Source: Atrichornis clamosus (Eukaryota; Chordata; Aves; Passeriformes; Menuridae). From it: 64,000 nucleotides of DNA. Positions 26,601 through 39,000 of the stretch are shown piece by piece (position 1 is the first letter of the stretch; every line of letters begins with the position of its first letter). The stretch covers positions 1 to 64,000 of the forward strand of contig WBMZ01011453.1 in the NCBI GenBank assembly GCA_013400975.1, read 5' to 3'. Under the pieces are notes generated by a model, which was given only the letters and a program-made list of their open reading frames with translations, made no database searches and had not been told where the DNA came from. A program made the position numbers and the translations under genes.

Positions 26601-29112
26601 TCAACACTCAGCTACATCTACTATATCTTACTCTTTTCTTTCAATAATTTTAAATATTGACCCAAAGCATGGTGGCATGTTGACATTTCATATTTTTGCA
26701 AATCAGCAAAATTACAGCAAGTGGTGACCTTTTCTTACCACCTGCAATACTCAAGTATGGGTCTACTGGCCTCCTATCTCCCCTCCGTGCCCTCCTTCCA
26801 GATTTCTTACTGAAATGGGGTATTAGCGGCTTAAAAGAGAGCAAGAAATTGTGGTGAGGGAAGGAGAATGTGCTGTGGTGCTCTGGGGTGAAAGACCAGT
26901 GCAATTGAAAATATTTTTTTTAAACACAAATGTCTATATCTGAATAGAAGAAAGTATGAACTTATTCAACTTGCAAGTTATGAGATAGTTTGGGGTTTGT
27001 TTAATCATCATTGGGGCTCCCTAAACTTCAACTACAATTAATTTTCAGTTTGGAGGAGGTGCTCCCGTTTGCTCATCAATCACTCAGGAAATGAAGGTAA
27101 ACCTGACACTCACGTACAGAGAGGAGCCTCCACCACAAACCTCCCAGGCACTGTAAGCAGCTCCTTTAATAGCAGACTTCTGCAAAGACATAAGATACTC
27201 AAGAGGTTCATCAGACCAAGCATAAATAAATCTCTATGCTAATAAAGCAGAAAAGAAGTTGAAATTTTGAAAGGTTCTCCTAAAAGCCTTTTTAATTAAT
27301 GTACATACACATCACCAAGGAAAATGACAAAGGACCTCTGACATGTCATCTCCTACAGATACGGCTTTTCTCTGCCGTGTCAGACTCTACCTGTGAGAGG
27401 AGTGAAACCGGGTCTGATCGGAGATCTACAACTCACTTAGGTTCCTATTTCACTTGCAATTCTTTAATAGTTTCAAGTTGCTAGTTACATTGTTTCAACA
27501 GTGTGCAACTTCCCTGCATGAGCTATGGCTTCCATTTCAAATCTCCACATCTGAGTAAGCAGACAGATCAAGTAATGTGAATTCATAGACCCAGGAACAA
27601 TCCAACTCTGTGGAGCAACAGAGAAGGGGGTTACAGCAGGCTCAGCAAAGAAACCAAAATGTGAGCAAGTGTGTGGCAGTGCCACTGAAGCATCGTCAGG
27701 GTGCCCTGCCAAACCATTGCAGGTGTTGTCAGTATAGAAACCTGTCTGAATTTTTCCAGAAAACACTTCCCACAGGAACAACATCTTCTACAGGTCAAAA
27801 CAACAACAATAAAAAAGCTCATTATCTTACCTCTCTGTCCCAAGCAGACAGAACAAGAACAAATGCTGACACATCAGCATTTCACATGAGACAGAAATTG
27901 CCATTTATGGCCACCTCTGCATTTTTCTCCTTTAGATAAAGGATTTCTTTCCTCTGCACCAGAATATGTCAGCACACACCAAACAATAATGACGTATTTA
28001 AGTGTAGTTACTCAGCACTATGTACCCAAGCACCTACAGCTGAGAAAGCTATTCATTTAGTAAGCCAAATTTGGAGCCTCATTCTGCTTACCCTGAAGAA
28101 ATGCTCTATCATCATTCCACTGCTTATGCCCTTGTTCTGGCATCCACAGAAACCCTGGTGACTCAGAAGTGCCCACTCTTGGGCAAAAGAAAATGGAAGA
28201 CACTACAAAATGAAAGAACAAGAAAAGAAGTCTCTCCAAGTCCCGACTGTGGTTGGGAGGGAGCTCGCTCATCTTCAGCATCAGTTGTAATACAGGTTTA
28301 CCAGCCTGAACTCCTTCATTCTGATTGAGAAATAGTTCCTTCATTTCACTACTTTCTTTACTCTTAAGCTTCCCTCTGCTCTGTCCATGTCACTATAATC
28401 AAAGAATGGTGAGTCCCATCCCAAGCAACTATTCTGAGTACGTATTTCAACACTGTTGTGGTTAATTAACTTGTCAGATAGCAATCCAGGAGCAGTGGAT
28501 ATAAACATCCCTCAGGCGTGTTGCATATTTCATCTTTGCCATATCACTAATTATAACCATGGTTGTGATCAGAATGCTGAGATTCACGTTTTCACACCTC
28601 AGTCTTTCCTTGCCTATCCTAACTTTCATTTCAGCCTCCTGTCTCTGGCTCCTACAGCAAAGAGACATCAGTGACAAGGAATGCCTGCCAATGCAGCAGG
28701 AGCGAGCCAATGCTGATCCCTCTTCCTGTAACATGTCCTGGCTGAGCACGGCCAGACTAAAGCATCATTACAGCCAAATCTGCACATCCCCCAAAGCAGT
28801 ATTACTTTGTATCACTAAGTACTAATATGAACATCACTATCCTCACAACCTTCTTGAACAGACAACCTTTAGATTAAACGGAGGAACTGGAAGCAGGCTT
28901 TAAAGTAGCTTTTTCATCTACTGGAGGCTATTTCTTATGTTTAGTGCCACCAAGAGTACCTAATCCCTCTAAATGCTTATTCTTTCAGAGGTCTGTTAGG
29001 GTCCTTGTAATGAGGGAGTTCAGACCAACAGACCTGGGGTAATTAAAATAAAAAGAAAGAGAGAGAGAAAAAAAAAGGATACAAGGCCATCAAAGAGAGT
29101 TATGCAGGACTC
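11613..29112. other. Large gene-poor interval, no exon recognised
   Basis: Seventeen kilobases without a recognisable coding exon or transposon. Minor features are a short (AT)n at about 15200-15214, a CAG/CAACAG-like run near 11945-11975, and two stretches that look unusually constrained rather than random (18560-18880 and 21420-21720, see findings). A GC-richer block at about 21710-22260 has overlapping open frames on both strands (up to 100 codons). None of these matches a family I know. Confidence 0.45.
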
Positions 29113-29236
29113 AGGACTCAAATATCTGATCCCAGACCCTGTTTGCTTCGTTGCCTCCTAGCACTGGAGAAAACAGGACTCAAATATCTGATCCCAGACC
29201 CTGTTTGCTTCGTTGCCTCCTAGCACTGGAGAAAAC
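29113..29236 (+). repeat. Perfect tandem duplication, 2 x 62 bp
   Basis: Copy one spans 29113-29174 and copy two 29175-29236. By direct reading the two are identical over all 62 bases, beginning aggactcaaatatctgatcc and ending agcactggagaaaac. The short sequence just upstream (gcaggactc) repeats the first bases of the unit. The lack of any mismatch suggests a very recent duplication or an assembly artefact. Confidence 0.95.
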
Positions 29237-32204
29237 TCAATTTGACAGATACCTACTTTTTCCACTTCCTAATCCAGGTGCCCTGAGCTGCACCACTTTA
29301 TACATCCAGAACTGCCTCAGCTGAGGGTGAGCAGAGATGCTCAGCATCCCGCTCTGCTTCAACCTGCTCCACACCCAGAAGCAGAGCTTTAGTTTCCCCG
29401 TGGCAGGAAACACTTGGCCAGGGGGCAGCTGGTTTCCAAATCTCAGAGATGCAGACAGATGCCAGGGCAGCTTCTGTCTTCTGGGAGAACAGAGGATAAG
29501 GTGGTATCCCCTCAGTGACTGAATCTGATGCTTGGCTGCTTCTGCCTGTGGGCAAGAAAGCTGTGATTCTGAGCAGGATGCCTGTGCCACTGGGTGACAG
29601 CTTCATCCTCTGTGAGGCAACACTCCCCATCTCACCAGCTGAAGCCATGGCACCGTTCAGGGAAGCACTCACCACGCTCAGGGAACTCCAGGGCGAGCAG
29701 GGAGTTCTGGTTACTCTCCCTGCTGCCAGAAATGCTTGCATACATTACAGTCCAAGTGCCAAACAACTCGTCTGGGAGCAGGAACCACGGATCCCAACTC
29801 CCCGCTTCCTCATAGATGCCCTAAGCTGTAGCCCATAGCCCTGCAGCCTTTTTGTTTCTTTGTATTTGTGCTTTCTCTCCTTTTAATTAATATTGGTTTG
29901 TCAGAACACATTCAAAAGGAGAGAAGGGTGTTCTTTCAGGATAAGTGGTTGCCTTGGAAATTGGACACATGGATTTGAATTCTCTCAAGTTGAGAAGAGA
30001 ACCAAATGTAAAGCCTTCTTTTCTCTGCAAGGGCAGTAACCACCCACTGCCATGGGAAAGGTGCACATTTGAGACATACAGCAAGCTATAGCCCACTCCT
30101 TGAAGGAATGGGCCTTGGAAGTGTCCTCGGGACAAAGCCAGGCCCAGGCTTCTGTGGGAAGGCTTTTCCCCTGAAGCTTGAAGCCTGTAGTAGGACATTT
30201 TACTCAGGTATTTTATCCAGGCAACTTCCTGCTGAGCATATAGACTTTGCATGACCCTTTCCTCAGGCTTTCTTACTGCTGATCTAATATGTCAGGGAGG
30301 AAAAAAAAAAAAAATCAGTGATTTTGTCTAAAAGTTAGTATGGGAATAATGATGCTTTCTGGATTAAGCCAGAAGGTGCAAGTGCTACACTGGCCTTACA
30401 GTTCAGGTGAAATGGTCTCATACCTGATTTAGTTACTATTTTTTGGCTGAAAAGGGCTTTCCCTCATAGCTTCCTGTGAAACAATGTCAGCATTTGGCCT
30501 GGGTTACTTAGAGCTAGGCAAACTGCAAAAAGGTTGTCTCAGGCCATGACCTTCCTGAAAAAATGCCAAGACAGATTCACAAGCTGGACCTAGATCACTT
30601 GTGAGGCTACTGTGAAGGTGTCAAATGAAGACCACTTCAGGCATCCAGAGCTAAGGCCCAGGGGCCAGAGAGACTGTGACCCTGCCCAACCTTTAAGCTC
30701 TGATCTTCGGCACACAAGATAGGAAAGGCAACAGAAATAACAGTTCTCATGTTACATCATGCTGTTTCAATGAACAAATACACGTATTTTCACTTCAGCT
30801 TTTCCTGTGCTTTAAGAAAAGTGACATTTTAAAAACAAAACAAATGATGAAATTAAATTGTACATGTCCAATCCAGGCCAAGCCTGTTATGTTTTTCTAC
30901 TTTCAGTTAATTTACACTAAGAGGATTTTTAGGAGTCAACATACCACCACTGTCCTGTAATAATATTTCACAGTGTTGTAAGAGATGCTGTCTTATTTTT
31001 CTTCTTGGCCCAGAGTGAATAATTCAGCACAGAATGTTTCACAGTCTGAGTCATAAATGTTGAAATTGATTACACAGAGGATTCAGAGCAGTCCCTCATT
31101 TTGCTTGCTTAAAGATCCACTCAAATTCATTGAGACATTTACAATTCCCATGGAACTTGGACTTCTAACTTGAAGCTTTTTATTTCCCCCACCACTATCA
31201 GGACAGCGACTCCAAGGACACAGTACATGTTCAGAAATGGCAAGAACACTTAAACCTCCAAACAGTCAGAGAAGTGAATACATGAGGAACATTGCTTCAT
31301 CTGGCTTTCTTCAAGCATGAACAGGAATTACCAGTACAAAGGCATATGCTAATTCTCAGTACTGTGTAACCTCAGTGGCAGTTCCTCTTCCTTTGCCTAC
31401 AAAGAATTTTACTATTTAACCAAGTTTCTGTTTACTGAAATTATCTTTTAACTCTCTAACACATCTTTGATAGAAGAATGAAACTAGATCTTCACAGCCC
31501 CTTCTGCCCCAGGACAAACAAACCTACCCTCCTTTGTCTCTCTTCTCCTCTGTCATATGCTCAACCTCCTCCATCTGTAAGTACTGTGAAAACTTCTATT
31601 GTAATGCTTCATTATTTTCTCTTCTGCAAGCTGATGGAGGCTCTGGGGCAGATCAGGTGAGCTGATGGATCAACCTCAGCAGCCCATTCATTCGACCTCC
31701 TATACGACCTGGACTGGGCAGGATTTTCTGCACAGAATGTTCCTCTTCCCCAACCACACAGGGCAAATTAGAGTACATCCAATTAAGATACAGATAAAAC
31801 TTCAGTTAGAAAGAAATAACCTAATTCGTATTTCTCTGGGACATGAGGGTAGTACCTCCATCTTTATTCAAGCAAACTGAACAAGGATCAAAATGCTCTG
31901 CAGAAAACAACCCTTACTGTAAACAGAGGGTCGAATTATTATTCTTAGAAGGATCATCTTTTAAAGAGTTACCAAAATGTTCACTGGCCAGAGCTAGTGC
32001 CCTCTGACTTGTAGAAAGTTGCAATTTAAAAAAAATGTTTTGTCTTTGTGAGAAGCTTAGGGAGGGCCATCACCTCACACCTCATTACAGTTTCATAGCT
32101 CATTTTGTGCTTGTTTCACACCTTGCAATCCTCCCTTCGTTGGTCATATGTACAGCACTATATTTCAGTACCACTCTGATCAACTGGTTCCCTGTAAGAA
32201 CCTG
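29237..32204. other. Non-coding interval with a GC-richer block at its start
   Basis: The first 600 bases (to about 29840) are clearly more GC-rich than their surroundings and hold long open frames on both strands: 147 codons on the minus strand (29741 to 29298) and 107 on the plus strand (29515 to 29838). Neither resembles a known protein, and overlapping long frames on both strands are expected by chance in GC-rich DNA. The rest is AT-rich and featureless, with a poly(A) run near 30301-30314. Confidence 0.4.
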
Positions 32205-32630
32205 TGGAATAACAGAATCCTAGAATTGCTTCAGTTGGAAAAGTCCTTTAAGNCGTACTGTATACAGACACTTCCCTGGCCAGCCTGTTCCAATGCTTGA
32301 CAACCCTTTCCATGGAGGAATGTTTCCTAATATTCAAACTTCCCCTGGTGCAACTTGAATCCTATCACTTGTCTGAGAGAAGAGGCTGATCCCCACCTCA
32401 CCATAACCTCCTTTCAGGAAGTTGTAGGGAGCAATAAAGTCTCCTCTGAGGCTCCTTTTCTCCAGGCTAAACACCCCCAGCTCTCTCAGCTGCTCCAGAC
32501 CCTTCACCAGCCTTGTTGCCCTTTGGACTCACTCCAGCACTTCAAAATCTTTCTTGCAGTGAGGGTCCCAAAACCAAACACATGATTTGAGATGCAGCCT
32601 CACCAGTGCCGGGTATAGGGACTTACATCT
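32205..32630 (-). mobile_element. CR1 LINE 3' fragment, reverse orientation
   Basis: On the plus strand the stretch begins agaatcctagaattgcttc...gttggaaaagtccttt, which is the reverse complement of the CR1 3' end. It continues through the typical CR1 landmarks cagcctgttccaatgc, ctcctctgaggctccttttc, ctccaggctaaacaccccca, gctctctcagctgctcc and gtgagggtcccaaaacc. The element is therefore on the minus strand with its 3' end at about 32205. It is truncated at its 5' end, as most CR1 copies are, and a short block just after the 3' tip is missing or rearranged near the n at 32253. Several substitutions mark it as an old copy. CR1 is the dominant LINE of birds and reptiles. Confidence 0.9.
32253..32253. 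other. Ambiguous base (n)
   Basis: The only non-ACGT symbol noticed, within the 3' part of the CR1 copy; probably an unresolved base of the assembly. Confidence 0.95.
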
Positions 32631-32649
32631 TTGAAAAATCATGCAGCGA

Positions 32650-33058
32650 AATCACTCCAGAGACAAGAATTTTCAGGTGGGCTAGAAAACACTTATTGTC
32701 ACAGATGAGACTCGGGAATTTCATGGAAAGGAGCACAGGCATGAGGTAGTGCCCATCAAGAAGGAAGGGAAGGGCATGTGCTGCCAGAGCACACGGTCCC
32801 TCCTGGTGCTGTGTATCTGCTTTGCTAACTCTGAGGGCTTGCTTTGCTCGCTGCATGCTTTATTACCCGTGTTAGAGAAGTGGTGGGGAGGGATTTGCAG
32901 TGAAAACAAGTAAGACTGTCGCAAACCTTTTATACCTTCCAGCCCAAGGCCTCAAAGCGGTTCCCAGGTGCCAGTGTACCCTCCGGAGCTCCCGGGATGT
33001 GGCAGTCCTGAGCTCAGTGGCTCCCACAGAGCTCCCAGGGTAGCTGCTCGACCCCACA
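32650..33058 (-). mobile_element. Probable minus-strand LTR (TATA and poly(A) signal)
   Basis: On the minus strand a GC-rich block starting TGTGGGGTCG (33058) is followed by GGTATAAAAGG (TATA box, 32934 to 32928) and, about 65 bases further, by AATAAA (32864 to 32859). A TATA box followed this closely by a polyadenylation signal is the layout of a retroviral LTR with a short R region, and is unusual elsewhere. The 5' end is suggested only by the TG start. I could not find the matching CA end or a target-site duplication, so the left boundary is a guess at the CR1 edge. A different retroelement or a chance arrangement is possible. Confidence 0.4.
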
Positions 33059-36000
33059 GCATTTCCCTGCTCACACCTCTCTGGTGCTGACCTGGTTTGG
33101 TTTTAGCTCTGGCAGGGAATATTTCAGTTGCATCAGTGCAGAGTTATTCTGTTCCATGGGCAGCCTCCCAGGCTAATGCATGAGTTTTACAAGCTTACTT
33201 AGTCAATATCAGATTTCATATTGTTTCATCTACCACTTCCCACCCCAGTCTCAAGGCTAAGGACAAAAGCAGTAATTTAACTTCACATCAATTTGCTGCT
33301 GGTCTCCTTTCCCCTTCCCCAAGACTTCTAAGTAAAAAGCATTACCATTTCCCTAGCAGGCACTCCAAGCTCACAGTGACATAAAAGCCAAGTGAGGCCA
33401 CGGAATCCCTTCAGGAACATAAGTGGAAATGAGACCCAAGACACCCACGAGCTGGTAGAAAGTAGAAGCTATTTCAGTCTGCTCCTAGGTTTAAAGAGTC
33501 AGCTGCCAGGACAAAAGATTATGGAAAATGTTCTCTTACAAAGATTCACAGTAAATGAGAAAGGTCAGCAGTGACAAAGCTGCTAAAGAGACAGTAACTG
33601 TAGCTAATTGGATGGGCTGCTGCCTGGCTGTCTGAAACCCAAGGATTTGCCTGTGAGATATTTTAAGATTTTGGGGCCAAACCACCCTTGCATATTATGC
33701 TGCAGCAGTTCATACAACACAAAAATGTTTCTTTTCCCTTTCTTTTATTATTCATGCCTTAAATACATCATTGTGTCCTCTTTTAGGTCTTTTTTTCTAG
33801 AAAAAGCAGGTGAAGGTAGGTAAAGGATAGAGCTGCAAAACCTTACATATCCAGCATTACTGTAAACTTAAACATATTTTGTAGGCGGGCAATTACTTCC
33901 ATGCAAATTTTTTCATTAAGAAAAGGTTTTACCATTTAGAATGATCAGTTCCAACATTTTCCCAATGTACTTTTTAGTTAAGAATTAAGCAAAATTCCTG
34001 CTAGGGTCATTTTATCTTCTAATCTCCAAGTCAGCGTCTTTCTTCCTTTCTTAGCACATCTCTGTTCTTTCCCTGCTGGAGATAAGCTGGGGGATTTGCA
34101 TGCTATTTTCTCACTGACTCATTTTCCAAATATGGCCATTTAACAAATATTATTTCTGCAGGCAGCCATCCCCTTCAGAGCCTTCATAAAGGAAATTACT
34201 CAATCAATAAAGTTAATTCTCCCTCCCCCCTGAAGCAGCCACCCACCTAAGCAGATGTTCAGAAACAGACTAAAACAAAGCTGGAAACCTACTCAGATCC
34301 AAACATCTCTTGCCAATGTCCTCCTGCAGCTAAGGTTGAAATTAATACTTTATCTATACTAGGAAGCAATGTGAAGAGCAAGACTGTGTTCTGCTTCTTT
34401 AATTAGCTGATTGAAAGATTAATAAAGAGCAGGGATGAGCTCTGGTCCATTCTCGCTGTGTTTAGAGTCAATAAATACCATTTTCATGTTGAAACAAATT
34501 CGAAGTTGACATTAACCCCAACTAGGTGCCCCCTGTGCACAGCACAAATTACCACCATTCTAAAACTGTGCCAGTGACAGAGGGACTAATCCCACTGCCT
34601 TGTTTCATCCCAAGAGGAGGTTTGCACTGGAAAGAAGAGACTTACCTGAAGAGCCTGAGGAAACCCTGCACCTTATGTATGGATGCCACTGGGGAGACCC
34701 TCGAAACTACTTGAGTAGGATCTGTTCTTGCAAACCTGTGGGAGGTAATGAACAATAACATTGATCACAGGAAAAAAATACATAGCAGCACTTGTTTTAC
34801 TTCTAGATATAATAAGAAAAATGAGATTCAGTATTGCAAATACTAAGAAGGAGTCATTTGGACCTAATCTACTGTGCTTTACCTGAACCTGATGTTCATT
34901 GAGAAAGTCCAGACTTAAACTGAGAAAGTTCAGAATTAGCTTCTTCTACAGAAGAGTCTTACCTTGTCCAAATTCTTGCCACATGCAATCTCCCTGATCC
35001 TAACATGTTGGCAAAGGCAGCACAGAAGTTTGCCCCAGTTTAAATTTCTCTGTGATTCACACTTGGGTAGAAGGGGCACAGGATTTAACGAGTGCATTAG
35101 GTGGTCTTAGATAAATTTGAAATAAAACAGAAAAGTGAAGGGTTAAATTTAATGTTTAAGGAAAAAGAAAAAAATACAGGTGTTCTCAGCCGTAATATCA
35201 AGACAGATTGTTAACAGCTGAAGCAGGTCTCCACAGAAGCAGGAGGCTCAGAGAGAAAAAAAAAGAGCACTCAGTTATGGAGAAAACGATTTCATGGGTG
35301 AAACATGCATAATGAAATGACTCTGAAACACAGTGTCAATGTGGAGCATTCCACCTTGCAGTATAGTATGTAGGGCAAAATGTACGAGAGGTGTGAAGGC
35401 ACTGGGACCATCGAGCATAAGCCTATGACATGAAACTAAAACCAAAGGAAAAACACTGTGAATAATGGTAGGAAAGAGAATGAAAGGAGAAATGGATTTA
35501 TCTACCTACTATTTAGCAGCATATGAGATTAATATAATGCATTCTGAACTGAGTACAGCCAAGCAGGGCACTTATAGAACAGATCCACTCACATACCTAA
35601 AACAACCCTCCTGTCCCTGCAGCATCAAGGGTCTCACTACCACGGGCATGGCAGGGCACTCTTTATGTTACAGGTGTCACCAGTTAAGAGACAAAATTAG
35701 CCCATCTCCCAGTTTATCTCCTGGGGGTCTTCTGAGCTGATAGGCAGAGGAGGGGGGCAAATCATCTCGACCCATGATCCAGGGCAGGGCTGGGTGGGGA
35801 ATGCTGCCGATGTCCCAGGGACCCACCTGTGAGTTTGTGCCACCTCAGGCAGGTGGGAGGGGAATTTTCCAGAGTAGGGGCTACCGGGGAAGGATGCCCC
35901 ATGCTTTGATGTTGCGCTAATGAGGAAGTGGCTGAGTGCTAAGAGAGCTTTACATTCAGACCTTAGCAACTGCACGTACCTGTGGCTGCTGGTTTAGCAG

Positions 36001-39000
36001 CAATTTCCATCCTGCTGACACCGGGGCACTGGGAGAGCTGGTTGCAAAGAAATTAACCACTGTAATTTCAAGCAGAGCTGTTGCTGTTAAAAGGACAAAG
36101 ACAGGTTAATGATGAACAGAGGAAAATCTCTAAGATGATCTGCTACGTCAGTACCTGATTTGATAGGAGATCCCACCTGAAAGGATGGAATCTTGTTAAC
36201 ACAATGCAGCTGGCTCCTTACGTGGGACTTCTGGCGTGGAGAGCAAGAACAGTCACTGCTGCTGGTAAAATCCATGGCAAAAGCTTACGGCAGCCTGTGG
36301 ACTGCTTCAACTAAATTGATAATAAAAGATGGTGGGCAAAATCCTTCTGTAACTTAAACAAACATCTGTGACATGTATCATAAATAATGTGGAGGTCCAG
36401 CACATTTCTACCAACAGCTCCTGAATATGAATAACCCTTCTGCTTATTGCTTGGCAGCAGAGCACCACGTCAATTTACCTTTGTTTTTCTACAAAACTAC
36501 CTGGTATAAATGCTATCAGAAGAGTCCAGCTGCAGCTGTGTTACCTGCTGAAAAGAACACATCCTGGAGGTTTAGAATATTGCTAGAAGTGTTTACCCCA
36601 TAAGAGAGCTACAGCTGCAGTGATGTTTGGTGTGGCATCCTGCCTGGGCGTGGAGTCACTGTTTCACTAACACCGAGCTCCTAAAGATCAGGGCTGATGA
36701 CAGACTGCACACAGATGGAGTATCCAGACCTTAAGAGAACTCTCTCCACCTCCTCCTCAGCAATCACATCTGATCTACAGCAGCTGTCTCATGCATTTAA
36801 GTTCAGCTTTTGCCTAACCACTGTAAAGGTATAATTTACAGTTAAAAATCCTGACTTGGACACACCTGAGCCCAGGGAAAGGCTGCTCTGCACTGATCAT
36901 TAACAGCGGTAAATTCTATGCTAACAGCTTAGGGCTCAACAATTGTCTGTACAGGAGAAAGGCAACGTATTAATGAACATGGAGAACATCTATAAAACAA
37001 TTAAGAAGCTCTTTTTTTCCTCCTTTTTTTTCTTACTTCCTTGGCTTTTACTTTGATGTACAATTCAAATATTTTAAAAAAATCTTTGGTAGTTTTTTCA
37101 ATTTAATAAGACGTTTTCCATTCGCAGAACCCTCTTTCTTTTGCTGCTGTCATATTTGCAGTCTCTCCATGCCATTTTAGGTCTCTCAGTGCTAAGGGAG
37201 GAGCTTTGCCTTCTGGCCTTCCATTATTGGGTTTTACCATTAAGTTTAGAAAAAAAGAATGCCAGGGGCTTTTTGAAAATTGTCAAAGAGCAATTTTTCT
37301 TTGAATGCAAAGCTCAAACTCTCCATATGCATTCCACCCTGACAAAAGATCTGGGTGGGGGTGAAAGCTAAACAAGCCTTGATCCATCTGATTCTGGAGA
37401 ACAACTGAGGAACTTCCTCCCATTCCTTGGGATGGATGGCTGTGTTTGCTTTACGTCCCACCCTGGAACCTGGGTCTTGCATATGTCCACATTGCTCTGC
37501 TGAGAGCAATCAGCTGCGTTGCTGCTCCCATTCTTACTCAGAATCACTTCAGCATCTGGGTGGTGCTGTCCTGCTCACATATTTATTGAAGTCAGACAAA
37601 ATCTTACCACCTCCCTTTGTGAATTTTGTAGAAGCACAACTGGAGCCTCTCAAAGCGTTGCTTGGAAGGGATCTGTGACACTTTAAGCATTCTTAATGCA
37701 GCATTCATGGATCATCATTCACCAGAGATGGATTTTTTCTCCTTTTCTAAATATTACTGATGCATGAAGAGAAACAGATTCAGTTCAGCTTCGGCTCCTC
37801 AAATTAAAAATGTGTGTGTGCCCTGTGGTCTGTTGCACTAGAGGTGCTTGTACCTGTGGGCTTTTAGAGATGATTATAATTGATCCTGTACTGAAGTGGA
37901 AGAAAACACATTTGACTTACGGAGTCAATGGAAATAATCATCAGCCTCTGTGAGGACAACATTTGGATGAGTTCTCTGAGCAGCAGGTGACAACACGTGA
38001 TGCTTTTGCTCTTGGGACATGCTACCTTTCCTTAGAAGCTCCTAAGAGTATGGAGCACTGTCTAGTGCTGACTTTCTCACAGAAATCTTTGATTTATATT
38101 CACAACTGTGCACTCCTTACCACGGTATTTTCCTTACCACTTTTTCTATGCCAGTGGTTGCTTGCGGGCAAATAAAAGCAGAGCAGGTGATACAGCTGCT
38201 GCACAACAGGTGGTTTTCCTTCCCCATGACCTGTGCTCCCAACGTGTTTAGCAACACGAAACCTGTGAATCCACAGGCTCAGTCTTGCACTGGGTTTCAC
38301 AGCCTCAGTCTCAAGCTGAAGGCCACACCAACAAGTCTCCTGCCTTCTGCCAGAGCTTCTGCCTGCAGTTCTACAGAAAGGCTCTAGGATGTTCTTCTGT
38401 TTTCCAAGGTCAAGCTCTTTGCTAACTCTTAATGTCAGGCTGCAAACGGCGGAAACTAAGTCCATGCTTCCTAGTAGTAAAATGTGAGGACATTTAGAAA
38501 ATACAGTTGTATTTGCTGGTCACCTACTTTATCTTGAGTCATGGCTTGGCAGCAGTTAAGAAGACAGGTGGTATTAAAATGTTTGTTGGTGAAAGGTCAC
38601 ATACTTTGAAATACAGTATTTTCTATGTAACCTATGGGCAGACACCTCGTCTACAATCAATGGGGGTGTACAGGAAGTCTGGCTAGCAGATCTGAGATGT
38701 ACAGGGATTCAAAGTGCCCAGCCACCGCCTCTCTGCTGCCAGGTTCCTTGCACAGAGCTGTGAATCGCTCCAACACTGCTGCACCAATGCAGCTGTGGAG
38801 CTTGTACCCAGCTGGTTGGCTCATTACTGCTCCCTGGCTGCCTGGCACCCCCTTGTGTTGGTGTGCTGAGCAATTTCCTCCACATGGTGCTACCTGTGAT
38901 GTTACACCTCTGGAAATTCTTGTCCCCACTTGCTGTTGTGCAATTGAGAGAGATAACTACCAGAGCTGAAGACTGAATTTCTTATGGGCTAATCAACTTT

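Noticed and set aside
29298..29741. A 147-codon minus-strand frame that could be read as a gene.
   Set aside because: It overlaps a 107-codon plus-strand frame in GC-rich DNA, has no recognisable domain and no splice partners.
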